From assembly GCA_036507855.1 (NCBI GenBank), contig DATCIJ010000013.1, forward strand, positions 33,778 to 97,777: a DNA stretch of 64,000 nt. The letters run 5' to 3'. Shown here one piece after another: positions 8,762 through 16,038 of the stretch. Position 1 is the first letter of the stretch; each line of letters begins with the position of its first letter. The notes under the pieces were generated by a model. That model saw only the letters and a program-made list of their open reading frames with translations, did not search any database and was not told where the DNA came from. A program made the position numbers and the translations under genes. This DNA comes from JABWBJ01 sp036507855 (GTDB lineage Bacteria; Gemmatimonadota; Gemmatimonadetes; Gemmatimonadales; Gemmatimonadaceae).

Positions 8762-10264
8762 GTGAACGAGGCCGTCTTCTTCCAGATCGAGGCGGCTCGC
8801 GCCTCAACGACGGACCCCGTTTCACAGCTGATCGTGGCGGCGATTCTGGTGGGCGTCTTCACCCTGCTCACCATTGAGGCCGCGCACCGCGTGGTGGTGG
8901 TGCTCGGAGCCGTCGCGGTGCTGTGGCTCGTCACCTATCTCACGCCGTATCATCTCCTCTCGTTCGAGGGGACGGCGTCCGCGCTCGACCTGAACGTCCT
9001 CGTTCTCCTGGCGGGCATGATGGCGGTCGTCGGCGTGCTGAAGACCACCGGCATCTTCGAGTGGTCGGTGGCGCGTCTGCTCACCCGCGCTCGTGGACGG
9101 CCGGTACTCGTCCTCGGGCTCGTCGCGTGGTTTACCGCCTTGGCATCGGCGTTCCTGGACAACGTGACCACGGTCGTCTTCATGACACCGATGTCTATCG
9201 GACTCGCGCGACAGTTGCGCCTCGCGCCTGCGGCGGTGCTGTTGCCCATGGTCATGGCTTCGAACATCGGCGGCACCGCGACGTTGATTGGTGATCCGCC
9301 AAACATCATGATCGGATCCGGCGCCGGGCTCTCGTTCATCGACTTCATCGAGAACCTCACACCGCCGATCATCGTGATGATGTTCTGGCTGGTGTTCTAC
9401 AGCGAGCGCTACTACCGTCGCGAACTGAAGGAGGCGCGGGAGGGAGAGACAACACCGATCACCGTGCAGCCTCTGGCCGATCTGGATCTCACGCGCTGGA
9501 TGGCCGTGATCTGCGTGGGGATCCTGGTCGGCTTCCTGACTCACCATATGACGGGGATGCCCGCGGCCGTGCCGGCGACCATTGGCGCCGCCGCGGCGCT
9601 GATCGTCCAGGACCGTCTCTACATCCGCCGGAACCATCCCACGCCGTCGGAACGGATCCACGGCGTGCTGTCGGTGACCGAGCGGGACATCGAATGGCCG
9701 ACACTCGCCTTCTTCGGATTCCTGTTCATCATCGTCGGCGCGGCCGTGGAAACAGGGCTCATCGGCAACATGGCCAGCGCGCTGCAGAGCGGTATCACGA
9801 GTGGATCGCAGGCCCTGGGACTCTCGCCGGCCGGGACACTCTTCTTCGCAGCCGTCATCATCTGCTGGGTGAGCGGCGTCATGTCGGCGCTGATCGACAA
9901 CATCCCGTTCGTCGCTGTCGCGATTCCGGTGGTGGCGCAGCTGACGGGCGGATTGTCGGGCGAGACCGAGGTGCTATGGTGGGCGCTGTCGTTAGGTGCG
10001 TGCCTGGGAGGAAACGCGACGCCCATCGGCGCTTCGGCCAACGTGACAACCTTGGGGATGGCCGAACGCGAAGGAGCGAGGATCAGTTTCCGCGCCTTCA
10101 CCCGGTTCGGCGCCGTGGTCGCGTTCGGGACGCTCGTCATTGCGACGGCCTGGCTGGCCGTGTTCATCTTCGTCGGCAAATCCACCGCCGACTGGTCCGC
10201 CGCGGGGCTGGTGGTGGTCCTCTCCGCCTTGCACATGCTGCGACGGAAGGTGCGTGACTCGTGA
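8762..10264 (+). CDS. SLC13/ArsB/NhaD-type anion or Na+/H+ permease
   Basis: A 500-residue membrane protein with about twelve hydrophobic segments and a GTG start 5 bp after the pntB stop. The motifs SAFLDNVTTVVFMTP and MASNIGGTATLIGDPPNI in the first half, with their counterparts SALIDNIPFVAVAIP and LGACLGGNATPIGASAN in the second, are the inverted-repeat signature of the ion transporter superfamily that includes ArsB, P-protein and NhaD. The substrate cannot be read from the sequence. The final codons and TGA lie in a GTGACTC stutter repeat. Confidence 0.85.
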   Translation: MNEAVFFQIEAARASTTDPVSQLIVAAILVGVFTLLTIEAAHRVVVVLGAVAVLWLVTYLTPYHLLSFEGTASALDLNVLVLLAGMMAVVGVLKTTGIFEWSVARLLTRARGRPVLVLGLVAWFTALASAFLDNVTTVVFMTPMSIGLARQLRLAPAAVLLPMVMASNIGGTATLIGDPPNIMIGSGAGLSFIDFIENLTPPIIVMMFWLVFYSERYYRRELKEAREGETTPITVQPLADLDLTRWMAVICVGILVGFLTHHMTGMPAAVPATIGAAAALIVQDRLYIRRNHPTPSERIHGVLSVTERDIEWPTLAFFGFLFIIVGAAVETGLIGNMASALQSGITSGSQALGLSPAGTLFFAAVIICWVSGVMSALIDNIPFVAVAIPVVAQLTGGLSGETEVLWWALSLGACLGGNATPIGASANVTTLGMAEREGARISFRAFTRFGAVVAFGTLVIATAWLAVFIFVGKSTADWSAAGLVVVLSALHMLRRKVRDS

Positions 10265-10282
10265 CTCGTGACTCGTGGCTCG
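10252..10282. repeat. Stutter repeat, GTGACTC type
   Basis: Four consecutive GTGACTC(G) or GTGGCTCG words lie between two convergent genes and supply the TGA of the permease gene. The word matches the spacer at 176-253. A shorter GTGACTCGTGACTGG remnant is found at 11265-11279, at the other end of the arginase-like gene. Confidence 0.6.
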
Positions 10283-10287
10283 GCGGA

Positions 10288-11259
10288 CTACTTCTTCGAT
10301 TCCCGAGCCAACACGCCTTTTACCGCACCAGCAATCATCCGGTTGACGGCTGATATCGAGACGCCGCCCGGGTCATCTGACGGGATCGTCGCAAAACCGA
10401 TCGCTGAGGCCTTGGGATAGCGCGCGAAAAGCTGCTCGAACAGCGTCGCGAGTTCCCAGCTCGACGGACCGCCTGGCACCTTGTTGCCGTGACCCGGTAC
10501 TTCGGCCGGATCGAGAACGTCGAGATCGATGTGGATGTACAGCTTGTCGCTGATCCGATTCAATCGATCGAGCTGCGCGAAGACGGCCGGCGAGGCCCGC
10601 CGGAGATCATCCACGCTGACCTGCTCGATCCTCGAGTTGTCGAGGATGTCCTGCTCGAGCGGATCCGTGAGCCGCACGCCTCCCATGACCACATGCTGAT
10701 CCGACATCGGCGGCTCCAGTCCTGCGTCGAGCCGCATGCGCTGCAGGGCGCGTCCGGTTGCCACCGCGACCGGCATGCCGCCGAGTGAGCCGCTCCGCGT
10801 CGTTTCCGGCGTGTTGATGTCCGGATGAGCATCGAGCCAGAGCATGCCGATCCGGAGTGGATCCCGCCCCTCGCCGGATCGCTGAAGTCCGGCCACCAGG
10901 CCGGGCATCGACGGACACGTCGCCAGCAGTCCGACGGTGAAGAAGCCGTCCGCCTCGTTCTGACGCACGATGTCGCCGAAGTGGCCTAACGCCATTCCCA
11001 GGCGCTTCCACCCGCCGTACTCCGTCGACTCATCGGCCGTCAGCGCTGCTTCCGCCGATCGTACCACGGCGTTCAGACGCGCCAGCGTGTCACGAATGCC
11101 GCCGCCCGCCATGGTGGCGGGGCCGCGCGACGTCCCGTTCGGCGAAAACGGCTGTTGCGCCAGCGAAACGCGCAGACGCCCATCCGGACCGGTGTATCGG
11201 GTTTGCGCGTGAGCGGACGCTGCCGTGACGGTGAGCAGAAGAAGGAGGAGCCGATACAT
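10288..11259 (-). CDS. Exported arginase/agmatinase-fold protein
   Basis: A 323-residue ureohydrolase-fold protein with a clear N-terminal signal peptide (LLLLLLTVTAASAHAQ). WLDAHPDINTPET and HIDLDVLDP keep the metal-binding Asp and His residues of arginases (the DAHxD and DxDxxDP motifs). The first metal motif, normally GGDHS or GGDCS, appears here as LLATCPS, so its Asp is replaced by Thr and the His position by Cys. Export plus this change makes arginine an uncertain substrate. A fold member acting on another guanidino or amide compound, or with altered metal content, is possible. Confidence 0.75.
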   Translation of the reverse strand: MYRLLLLLLTVTAASAHAQTRYTGPDGRLRVSLAQQPFSPNGTSRGPATMAGGGIRDTLARLNAVVRSAEAALTADESTEYGGWKRLGMALGHFGDIVRQNEADGFFTVGLLATCPSMPGLVAGLQRSGEGRDPLRIGMLWLDAHPDINTPETTRSGSLGGMPVAVATGRALQRMRLDAGLEPPMSDQHVVMGGVRLTDPLEQDILDNSRIEQVSVDDLRRASPAVFAQLDRLNRISDKLYIHIDLDVLDPAEVPGHGNKVPGGPSSWELATLFEQLFARYPKASAIGFATIPSDDPGGVSISAVNRMIAGAVKGVLARESKK

Positions 11260-11283
11260 GCGCGTGACTCGTGACTGGGCGAA

Positions 11284-11706
11284 TCACTCGATCGCGGCGT
11301 CGAGCGTGATCTTCGCGTTCAGCAAACGCGAGATCGGGCAGGTGGCGCGGGCGCCCTCTGCCTGCTCGGCGAAGACCGCCGGCGATATACCGGGGACGCG
11401 AGCGCGGCTTCTCAGATGAACCTTCGTGACGGTCATCCCGGCATCCATCTTCTCGAGCGTCACTGTCGCCGTCGTGGCAATCCGCTCGGGCGGAAACCCC
11501 GCCGCCGTCAATTTCCCCGAGAGCGCCATGGAATAGCAGCCGGCGTGAGCGGCCGCAACGAGCTCCTCGGGATTGGTTCCCGGATCATCGGCGAAGCGCT
11601 GTGCCCACGTGTAGTTCGCATCCTTGAGTACGCCGCTGGGCGCCGACATGGTGCCCCTGCCCTCTTTCAGCGTGCCGTTCCATACGGCCGAAGCCTGTCG
11701 TTCCAC
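11284..11706 (-). CDS. osmC: OsmC family peroxiredoxin
   Basis: A 140-residue organic hydroperoxide-reducing protein. The two active-site cysteines are Cys57 (AHAGCYSMALS) and Cys123 (ATCPISRLL), and the TNPEELVAAAHAGC motif is typical of OsmC. It should detoxify organic peroxides using thiols in the cytoplasm. Length and motif spacing fit the family. It lies 24 bp downstream of the exported arginase-like gene in coordinate terms, on the same strand, and is transcribed before it. Confidence 0.93.
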   Translation of the reverse strand: MERQASAVWNGTLKEGRGTMSAPSGVLKDANYTWAQRFADDPGTNPEELVAAAHAGCYSMALSGKLTAAGFPPERIATTATVTLEKMDAGMTVTKVHLRSRARVPGISPAVFAEQAEGARATCPISRLLNAKITLDAAIE

Positions 11707-11774
11707 CGATGTCCCCTCGTTGCTCGGTTAGTCGATTCCCGGTATTCGTGAACCGAGCGAGCAAGGTAGTTCTG

Positions 11775-11876
11775 GGACAGGAGACGGGAAACAGGAGACA
11801 GGAGACAGGGATGAGCAGAGGGCCGGAGCAAGCGCCCCGGCCCTCCGTTTCCTGTTTCCTGTTTCTCCTGTTTCCT
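11775..11876. repeat. Nested stutter hairpin, GGAGACAGG/CCTGTTTCC type
   Basis: The left arm (11775-11810) repeats ACAGGAGACAGG and the right arm (11848-11876) repeats CCTGTTTCCTG, largely complementary to it. They enclose a perfect 9-bp GC-rich stem. The right arm supplies the TGA of the downstream dienelactone hydrolase gene. The same word and the same nested design recur at 61677-61806. Confidence 0.75.
11818..11845. terminator. GC-rich hairpin inside a stutter repeat
   Basis: GAGGGCCGG (11818-11826) pairs perfectly with CCGGCCCTC (11837-11845) across a 10-base loop and is followed by TTTCCTGTTTCC on the plus strand. It could terminate transcription, although the tract after the stem is not a clean run of T. 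Confidence 0.5.
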
Positions 11877-12778
11877 CAGTTCCCCAGCTTTGCCCTCAGG
11901 AAGGTCACGACCCTTGGCCATGCCTCCTGCGCCGCCTTCGCGTTCGCCTCGCTGTTCTCCTGTCCGCGCAGGAATCCGTGCCCGGCGCCATCGAAAATGT
12001 GGTACTCGTACGACTTGCCGAGTCGCTTCATGGCCGAGTCGGTCGCGGGGATGGTGGCATTGATGCGAGCGTCGGCGCCACCGTACAGCCCGAGCACCGG
12101 CGCCTTGATGGCTGCCATCTCGTCCGCGTTAGGCGGTGAGCCGTAGAACACGACGGAAGCTCCCACGGTGGGCGCATGCGTCGCATGGAGGAACGACCGG
12201 CCGCCGCCCCAGCAGAACCCGATGACGCCGTACCTGGGCTGTGCGGCCGGCAGGGACATGCCGTACTTCGCGACGGCGTCGAGCGCGGCGTTGACGAACT
12301 CGGGCGTTGCCCGCTGAATGAGCTGCCTGCCGACATCGGCCGTCGCCTCCTCGGTCAACGACCCGGTCTTGGCCATCGTGATCATGTCAGGGGCGATGCC
12401 GATGAATCCCTCTGCGGCGAGTTGATCCGCCACACTCCGCGTCCACGTGTTGAGGCCGGTGTTTTCGTGGATCGCGATCACCACTGGGGCTTTCTGAGAC
12501 CGTTCCGGATACACGACCCAGGCCATCACGCTGTCCGACGCGCCAACCTTGATGGCGACCCATTCTCCATGGCGCGGCGACGCCGCGATTCGTTGCGCCG
12601 CCGTGACCCCGGACGCGGGGATCGCGGCCGACTGCCCGGCGTCCACCGCCACGAGGCCGCCAGCGGCATGGTCTCCATGGCCAGCGTGCTCGTCAGCTAC
12701 GACCGGAGTTCTGGCCTGCGAGGCCATGTATCCGCCCGCAGCGGCGATCGCGGCGACAACGATTGTGAGGATGCGCAT
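11876..12778 (-). CDS. Exported dienelactone hydrolase family protein
   Basis: A 300-residue alpha/beta hydrolase with a signal peptide (ILTIVVAAIAAAGGYMAS). The catalytic triad is readable as Cys189 in GVIGFCWGGG, Asp236 in YGGADARIN and His267 in GAGHGFLRG, which is the Cys-type nucleophile of dienelactone hydrolases. A His/Gly/Asp-rich linker (DEHAGHGDHAAGG) follows the signal peptide. Family members hydrolyse dienelactones in chloroaromatic breakdown, but many are general esterases and no catabolic genes are nearby. It probably acts in the periplasm. Confidence 0.88.
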   Translation of the reverse strand: MRILTIVVAAIAAAGGYMASQARTPVVADEHAGHGDHAAGGLVAVDAGQSAAIPASGVTAAQRIAASPRHGEWVAIKVGASDSVMAWVVYPERSQKAPVVIAIHENTGLNTWTRSVADQLAAEGFIGIAPDMITMAKTGSLTEEATADVGRQLIQRATPEFVNAALDAVAKYGMSLPAAQPRYGVIGFCWGGGRSFLHATHAPTVGASVVFYGSPPNADEMAAIKAPVLGLYGGADARINATIPATDSAMKRLGKSYEYHIFDGAGHGFLRGQENSEANAKAAQEAWPRVVTFLRAKLGN

Positions 12779-12887
12779 GGTATTGTGATGAGCGAGGAGG
12801 GATTTGGGTGAGGCTTATGGAGCGCGCTGTAGAACCAGGTGTCAAGTACCAACGCGCTCCCGGCACGCTTCGCGCGCTTTGCGTTCG

Positions 12888-14615
12888 TTACTGCACGCAA
12901 TTCCCCTTCGGATCCGGCTTCGGCTTATCCACCACGAGCCGATGATCGAGGTTGGCGATCTTCATCGCCGATTCGAAGACGAACCGCGCGACGAGCGCCA
13001 TGTGCGGATACTCGATGTACTGCGGCTCGTCGGTCACCTGATGGTAATCGGCGTGACCGCCGGTCGAGATGAACGTGATCGGGATGCCGAACTTCGCGTA
13101 CTCGTAGTGATCGCTCCGGCAGTAGATGTTCTGCTGATGCCCATTGGCATCCATCGCGTAATCGAACCGGAGACCCAGCTTCTTTTCAGTGTTTACAGTC
13201 TCAAGCAGATCGCCCATCTCGGTCGAGAGCCGGCGTGATCCGATGAGCTGCACGTACCCTTCCCCTCCCATCAGAAGCTTCTGCTCCAGATCTTCACCAG
13301 TCACGTCGTTCGCCCCACCGCGACCCACCATGTCCATGTTCAGCTGCCCGACGATGGAATCGCGTGGCACCGTGGGATGCGCGGTGAAGTAGCTCGCGCC
13401 CCAAAGGCCCATCTCCTCCCCGGTGTGCCAGACAAAGACGATCGACCGCTTCGGCTTCTGAGGATCCCTGGCAAATTGCTCGGCGATCTCGAGCACCGTC
13501 ATCGAGCCCGAGCCGTCGTCGTCGGCGCCGTTGTTGATCGAGTCGAGCCGCGGCGCGCTGATCGCGCGCAGGCTGTCCAGTATGGCCTTGACCCGCAACG
13601 CCTCCTCAGGCGTTGGCGGCCGGTTCGGACTGTCAGCGCCCTGGGGCCGCACCACCTGCATGTACGCCCTGAGCGAGTCGTGATCCACGGGCTGCTGACG
13701 TAACGGAATGTGATCGTTATGCGCGCCGATGGCGACATACTGCCCCTTGAGCTTCGGATCCGTTCCTGGCAGGATCGCGACGACGTTCCGGCCGGGCTTC
13801 GACGTCTCCGTGAATCGGACGGACGTCGTGACAGATTTACCGACCATCCGGTTGGTCCACGACGCGGCGGGTGCGCCAAGCATTGTTTCGGCCATCGCCC
13901 GGGTGACGTTCAGCGTCATCGGCACTGTGTCCTGCAGGAACACGGTGCCCGTACTCGCAAACGCCGCGCGAAGCGCCTGCGGCGTCAACATCTCACCCAC
14001 AACCACCACGTTGGCCGCGGCTTCGGCGCGCATGGTAACCCACTGCTGATAGCCGTTCGACGCGACGAACTTCCCGACGTCCGTGCCGGGCGGTACGCCG
14101 CCGGGGACAAACACCAGGATCTTCCCTCGAGCTGAGTCCACGGGGATGTTCGCGGTGGTATCGACCCATGGACCGACGAAAACCACCTGAGCGCTGGAGA
14201 AGCGTCGCACGAAGCCGGCCGCGCTGGCGGTGAAATCAGTGCCGGCCTTGAAGGTCGCCTCGCCCGCGGTCACCGTCGACGACGAATCGAGGAGGCGCGT
14301 GTACAGCGGCAGTTTCTGGAAGAAAGTGCCATTGTCCCCCCCCGGCTGCAGTCCAAACCGCCGCACTTCGTTCTCGATGTACGCGGTTCCCATGTCGTTG
14401 TAGGGCGTGCCGACGGCGCGACCCATCATCGAGTCATCTGCGAACTTGTAGAGGCGCGTCATGAGATCGCCGGCGGTGATTTCGGCGACCGTCTGGGGCC
14501 CGATGTATTTGCGAGGAGGCGGCGCCGCGGCGCTCTGCGCCTGTGCTACGACGGCAAGACCGGAGATGACGGCTGCCGCCAGCGGCGCCGAACGGCGAAG
14601 AAAGACTGTGTGCAT
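12888..14615 (-). CDS. Secreted M28 family zinc aminopeptidase with PA domain
   Basis: A 575-residue exported peptidase starting at ATG 14615, in front of a signal peptide (SAPLAAAVISGLAVVAQAQS); the upstream in-frame extension is Arg-rich and unlikely. A protease-associated (PA) insert occupies about residues 130-260. The M28 zinc ligands are visible in order: GAHNDHIP (His), NNGADDDGSGS (Asp), WHTGEEMGLWG (two Glu), LNMDMVGRGG (Asp) and GGHADYHQVTDEP (His). It should release N-terminal amino acids from peptides outside the cytoplasm. Confidence 0.92.
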   Translation of the reverse strand: MHTVFLRRSAPLAAAVISGLAVVAQAQSAAAPPPRKYIGPQTVAEITAGDLMTRLYKFADDSMMGRAVGTPYNDMGTAYIENEVRRFGLQPGGDNGTFFQKLPLYTRLLDSSSTVTAGEATFKAGTDFTASAAGFVRRFSSAQVVFVGPWVDTTANIPVDSARGKILVFVPGGVPPGTDVGKFVASNGYQQWVTMRAEAAANVVVVGEMLTPQALRAAFASTGTVFLQDTVPMTLNVTRAMAETMLGAPAASWTNRMVGKSVTTSVRFTETSKPGRNVVAILPGTDPKLKGQYVAIGAHNDHIPLRQQPVDHDSLRAYMQVVRPQGADSPNRPPTPEEALRVKAILDSLRAISAPRLDSINNGADDDGSGSMTVLEIAEQFARDPQKPKRSIVFVWHTGEEMGLWGASYFTAHPTVPRDSIVGQLNMDMVGRGGANDVTGEDLEQKLLMGGEGYVQLIGSRRLSTEMGDLLETVNTEKKLGLRFDYAMDANGHQQNIYCRSDHYEYAKFGIPITFISTGGHADYHQVTDEPQYIEYPHMALVARFVFESAMKIANLDHRLVVDKPKPDPKGNCVQ

Positions 14616-14739
14616 GAGAGCGTTCGGGATGGTGGGACGACGAACGGGGCGTACCCGGCTTCGTCGTGATAGGGTCCGGAAGCTCATCGACCGCTGTGCG
14701 ACCCGCAAGGACGCAGGGACGGAGCAAGCCTCAGCGCCA

Positions 14740-14827
14740 CTAGTGCCGTTCCAACTTGTTTCACCGAACGCTCGAAGGTATGGGTATGCATTGAACCACT
14801 TGGCGAGAATAGTTGGAACGGCACTAG
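14740..14827. mobile_element. 88-bp palindromic MITE/REP-like element, copy 1
   Basis: Perfect 17-bp terminal inverted repeats (CTAGTGCCGTTCCAACT and its complement) enclose 54 bp, in which about half the positions also pair, so the whole unit folds as one long hairpin. A second copy of the same length at 31037-31124 differs at two positions. The outer CTAG at both ends may be a 4-bp target duplication of the CTAG kind used by some IS5-type elements. It has no coding capacity. It lies exactly at the stop codon of the neighbouring glycosyltransferase gene (TAG within CTAG). Confidence 0.8.
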
Positions 14828-16038
14828 GCGAGATCGCGATACGCGCGGCCCCGCCAGTTCACCGGCCGCCGGAACGTCGACAACGCCACGCGAAAGACCG
14901 CGGCCGGATCGGCGAGCCAGCTGAGCGCGTAGGGCAAACCACGTCTCTCATAAGAACCGGCGACAGCGCCCACGAGCGAGAGCCTGACCGACATGAGCAG
15001 GAGGTTGATGGCCACGAGCGGACGAGGTAGCGGCGCCAGGATTGCCCACGTCAGCAGGATGATTGGCGCGGCCTGCACCAGCATCAGGAACAGGACGTCG
15101 AGCAGCTGGCGGCTGCGCGTCGTGGCGTCCGCGAGATCGATGGAGCGGCCCCACTCGCGCCACATCTCGCCTGCGGAGCGATACCCGCGCACGCGGTACA
15201 ACCGGCTTCCATCGAGGAATCCGCAGCGCACGCCTTTCCGCGCGTACTGCCGTGCGAGGAGCACGTCATCCGCGAATGACGCGCGAGCGGGCGCATACCC
15301 GCCGTGTTCCAGTAGCGTTGCGCGCCTGACGAGAAAGCACTGGCCGTTCGCCAGCAATCGTGCCGGCGGTGGCGACGGCTCTGGCGCGCCGGTGCGGTAG
15401 ATGAGGGTCATCAGCAGCGTGGGCTGCAGCCAGCGTTCCCAGGACGTTTGCCCGGCGAACATCGGGGAAAAGGACACGAGCTCGAGGTGGTGCGCGCGCG
15501 CCGCCGCAACGACCGAAGCCACCATCCCCTCGTTCGCCTCGGTATCGGCATCGACACCGAGTACCCATTCGCCGCGGGCGAGCGTGAGCCCATGTTGCAG
15601 TGCCCAGACCTTTCCAATCCATCCCGGGGGCAGCGGTGGATCACGCTCGAGACGAATGCGCGGATCGAGCCTCGCGGCGCCTTCAACCAAAGCCTGCGTT
15701 CCGTCGGTGGACGCGCTATCGATGACGATGACCTCGGTCAGTGGCGCTCCCTGCTTCGACAATCCAGCGAGACAGGGTCCGATGCGTCCGGCTTCGTTCA
15801 ACGTCGGAACGATGACCGACACCGTGGTATCGGTCATCGATTCCTGGAGCGGCCTGACCGGAGGGAGTCGCCGTATCCCGGGAAGAAGGCGCCACAGCAG
15901 GACGATAGCTGCGGCGCCTTGAACGACTGCGAGAACCGCGAGTGTCGAGCTCAGAGCGCGGAGCTCAGCGAATGCACCCCTACCGTTTCCCCTCGAACGA
16001 TGTTGCGGCCGCGCCGGTGGGCTTGAGCCAGTAGCCAA
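14824..16038 (-). CDS. Membrane-anchored family 2 glycosyltransferase
   Basis: A GT-A fold glycosyltransferase with an N-terminal membrane helix (LAVLAVVQGAAAIVLLW), then VIVPTLNEAGRIG, VIVIDSASTDGTQ, a GVDADTEA DxD motif and FADDVLLARQYARKG, and two or three C-terminal membrane helices. The arrangement resembles transferases of carotenoid, hopanoid or glycolipid pathways. No ATG, GTG or TTG lies between the end of the upstream S9 gene and the membrane helix. I therefore chose an in-frame TTG at 16038 that overlaps the S9 gene by 59 bp. ATG 16086 (longer) and ATG 15837 (loses the helix) are alternatives. The stop lies in the repeat element. Confidence 0.8.
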   Translation of the reverse strand: MATGSSPPARPQHRSRGNGRGAFAELRALSSTLAVLAVVQGAAAIVLLWRLLPGIRRLPPVRPLQESMTDTTVSVIVPTLNEAGRIGPCLAGLSKQGAPLTEVIVIDSASTDGTQALVEGAARLDPRIRLERDPPLPPGWIGKVWALQHGLTLARGEWVLGVDADTEANEGMVASVVAAARAHHLELVSFSPMFAGQTSWERWLQPTLLMTLIYRTGAPEPSPPPARLLANGQCFLVRRATLLEHGGYAPARASFADDVLLARQYARKGVRCGFLDGSRLYRVRGYRSAGEMWREWGRSIDLADATTRSRQLLDVLFLMLVQAAPIILLTWAILAPLPRPLVAINLLLMSVRLSLVGAVAGSYERRGLPYALSWLADPAAVFRVALSTFRRPVNWRGRAYRDLA

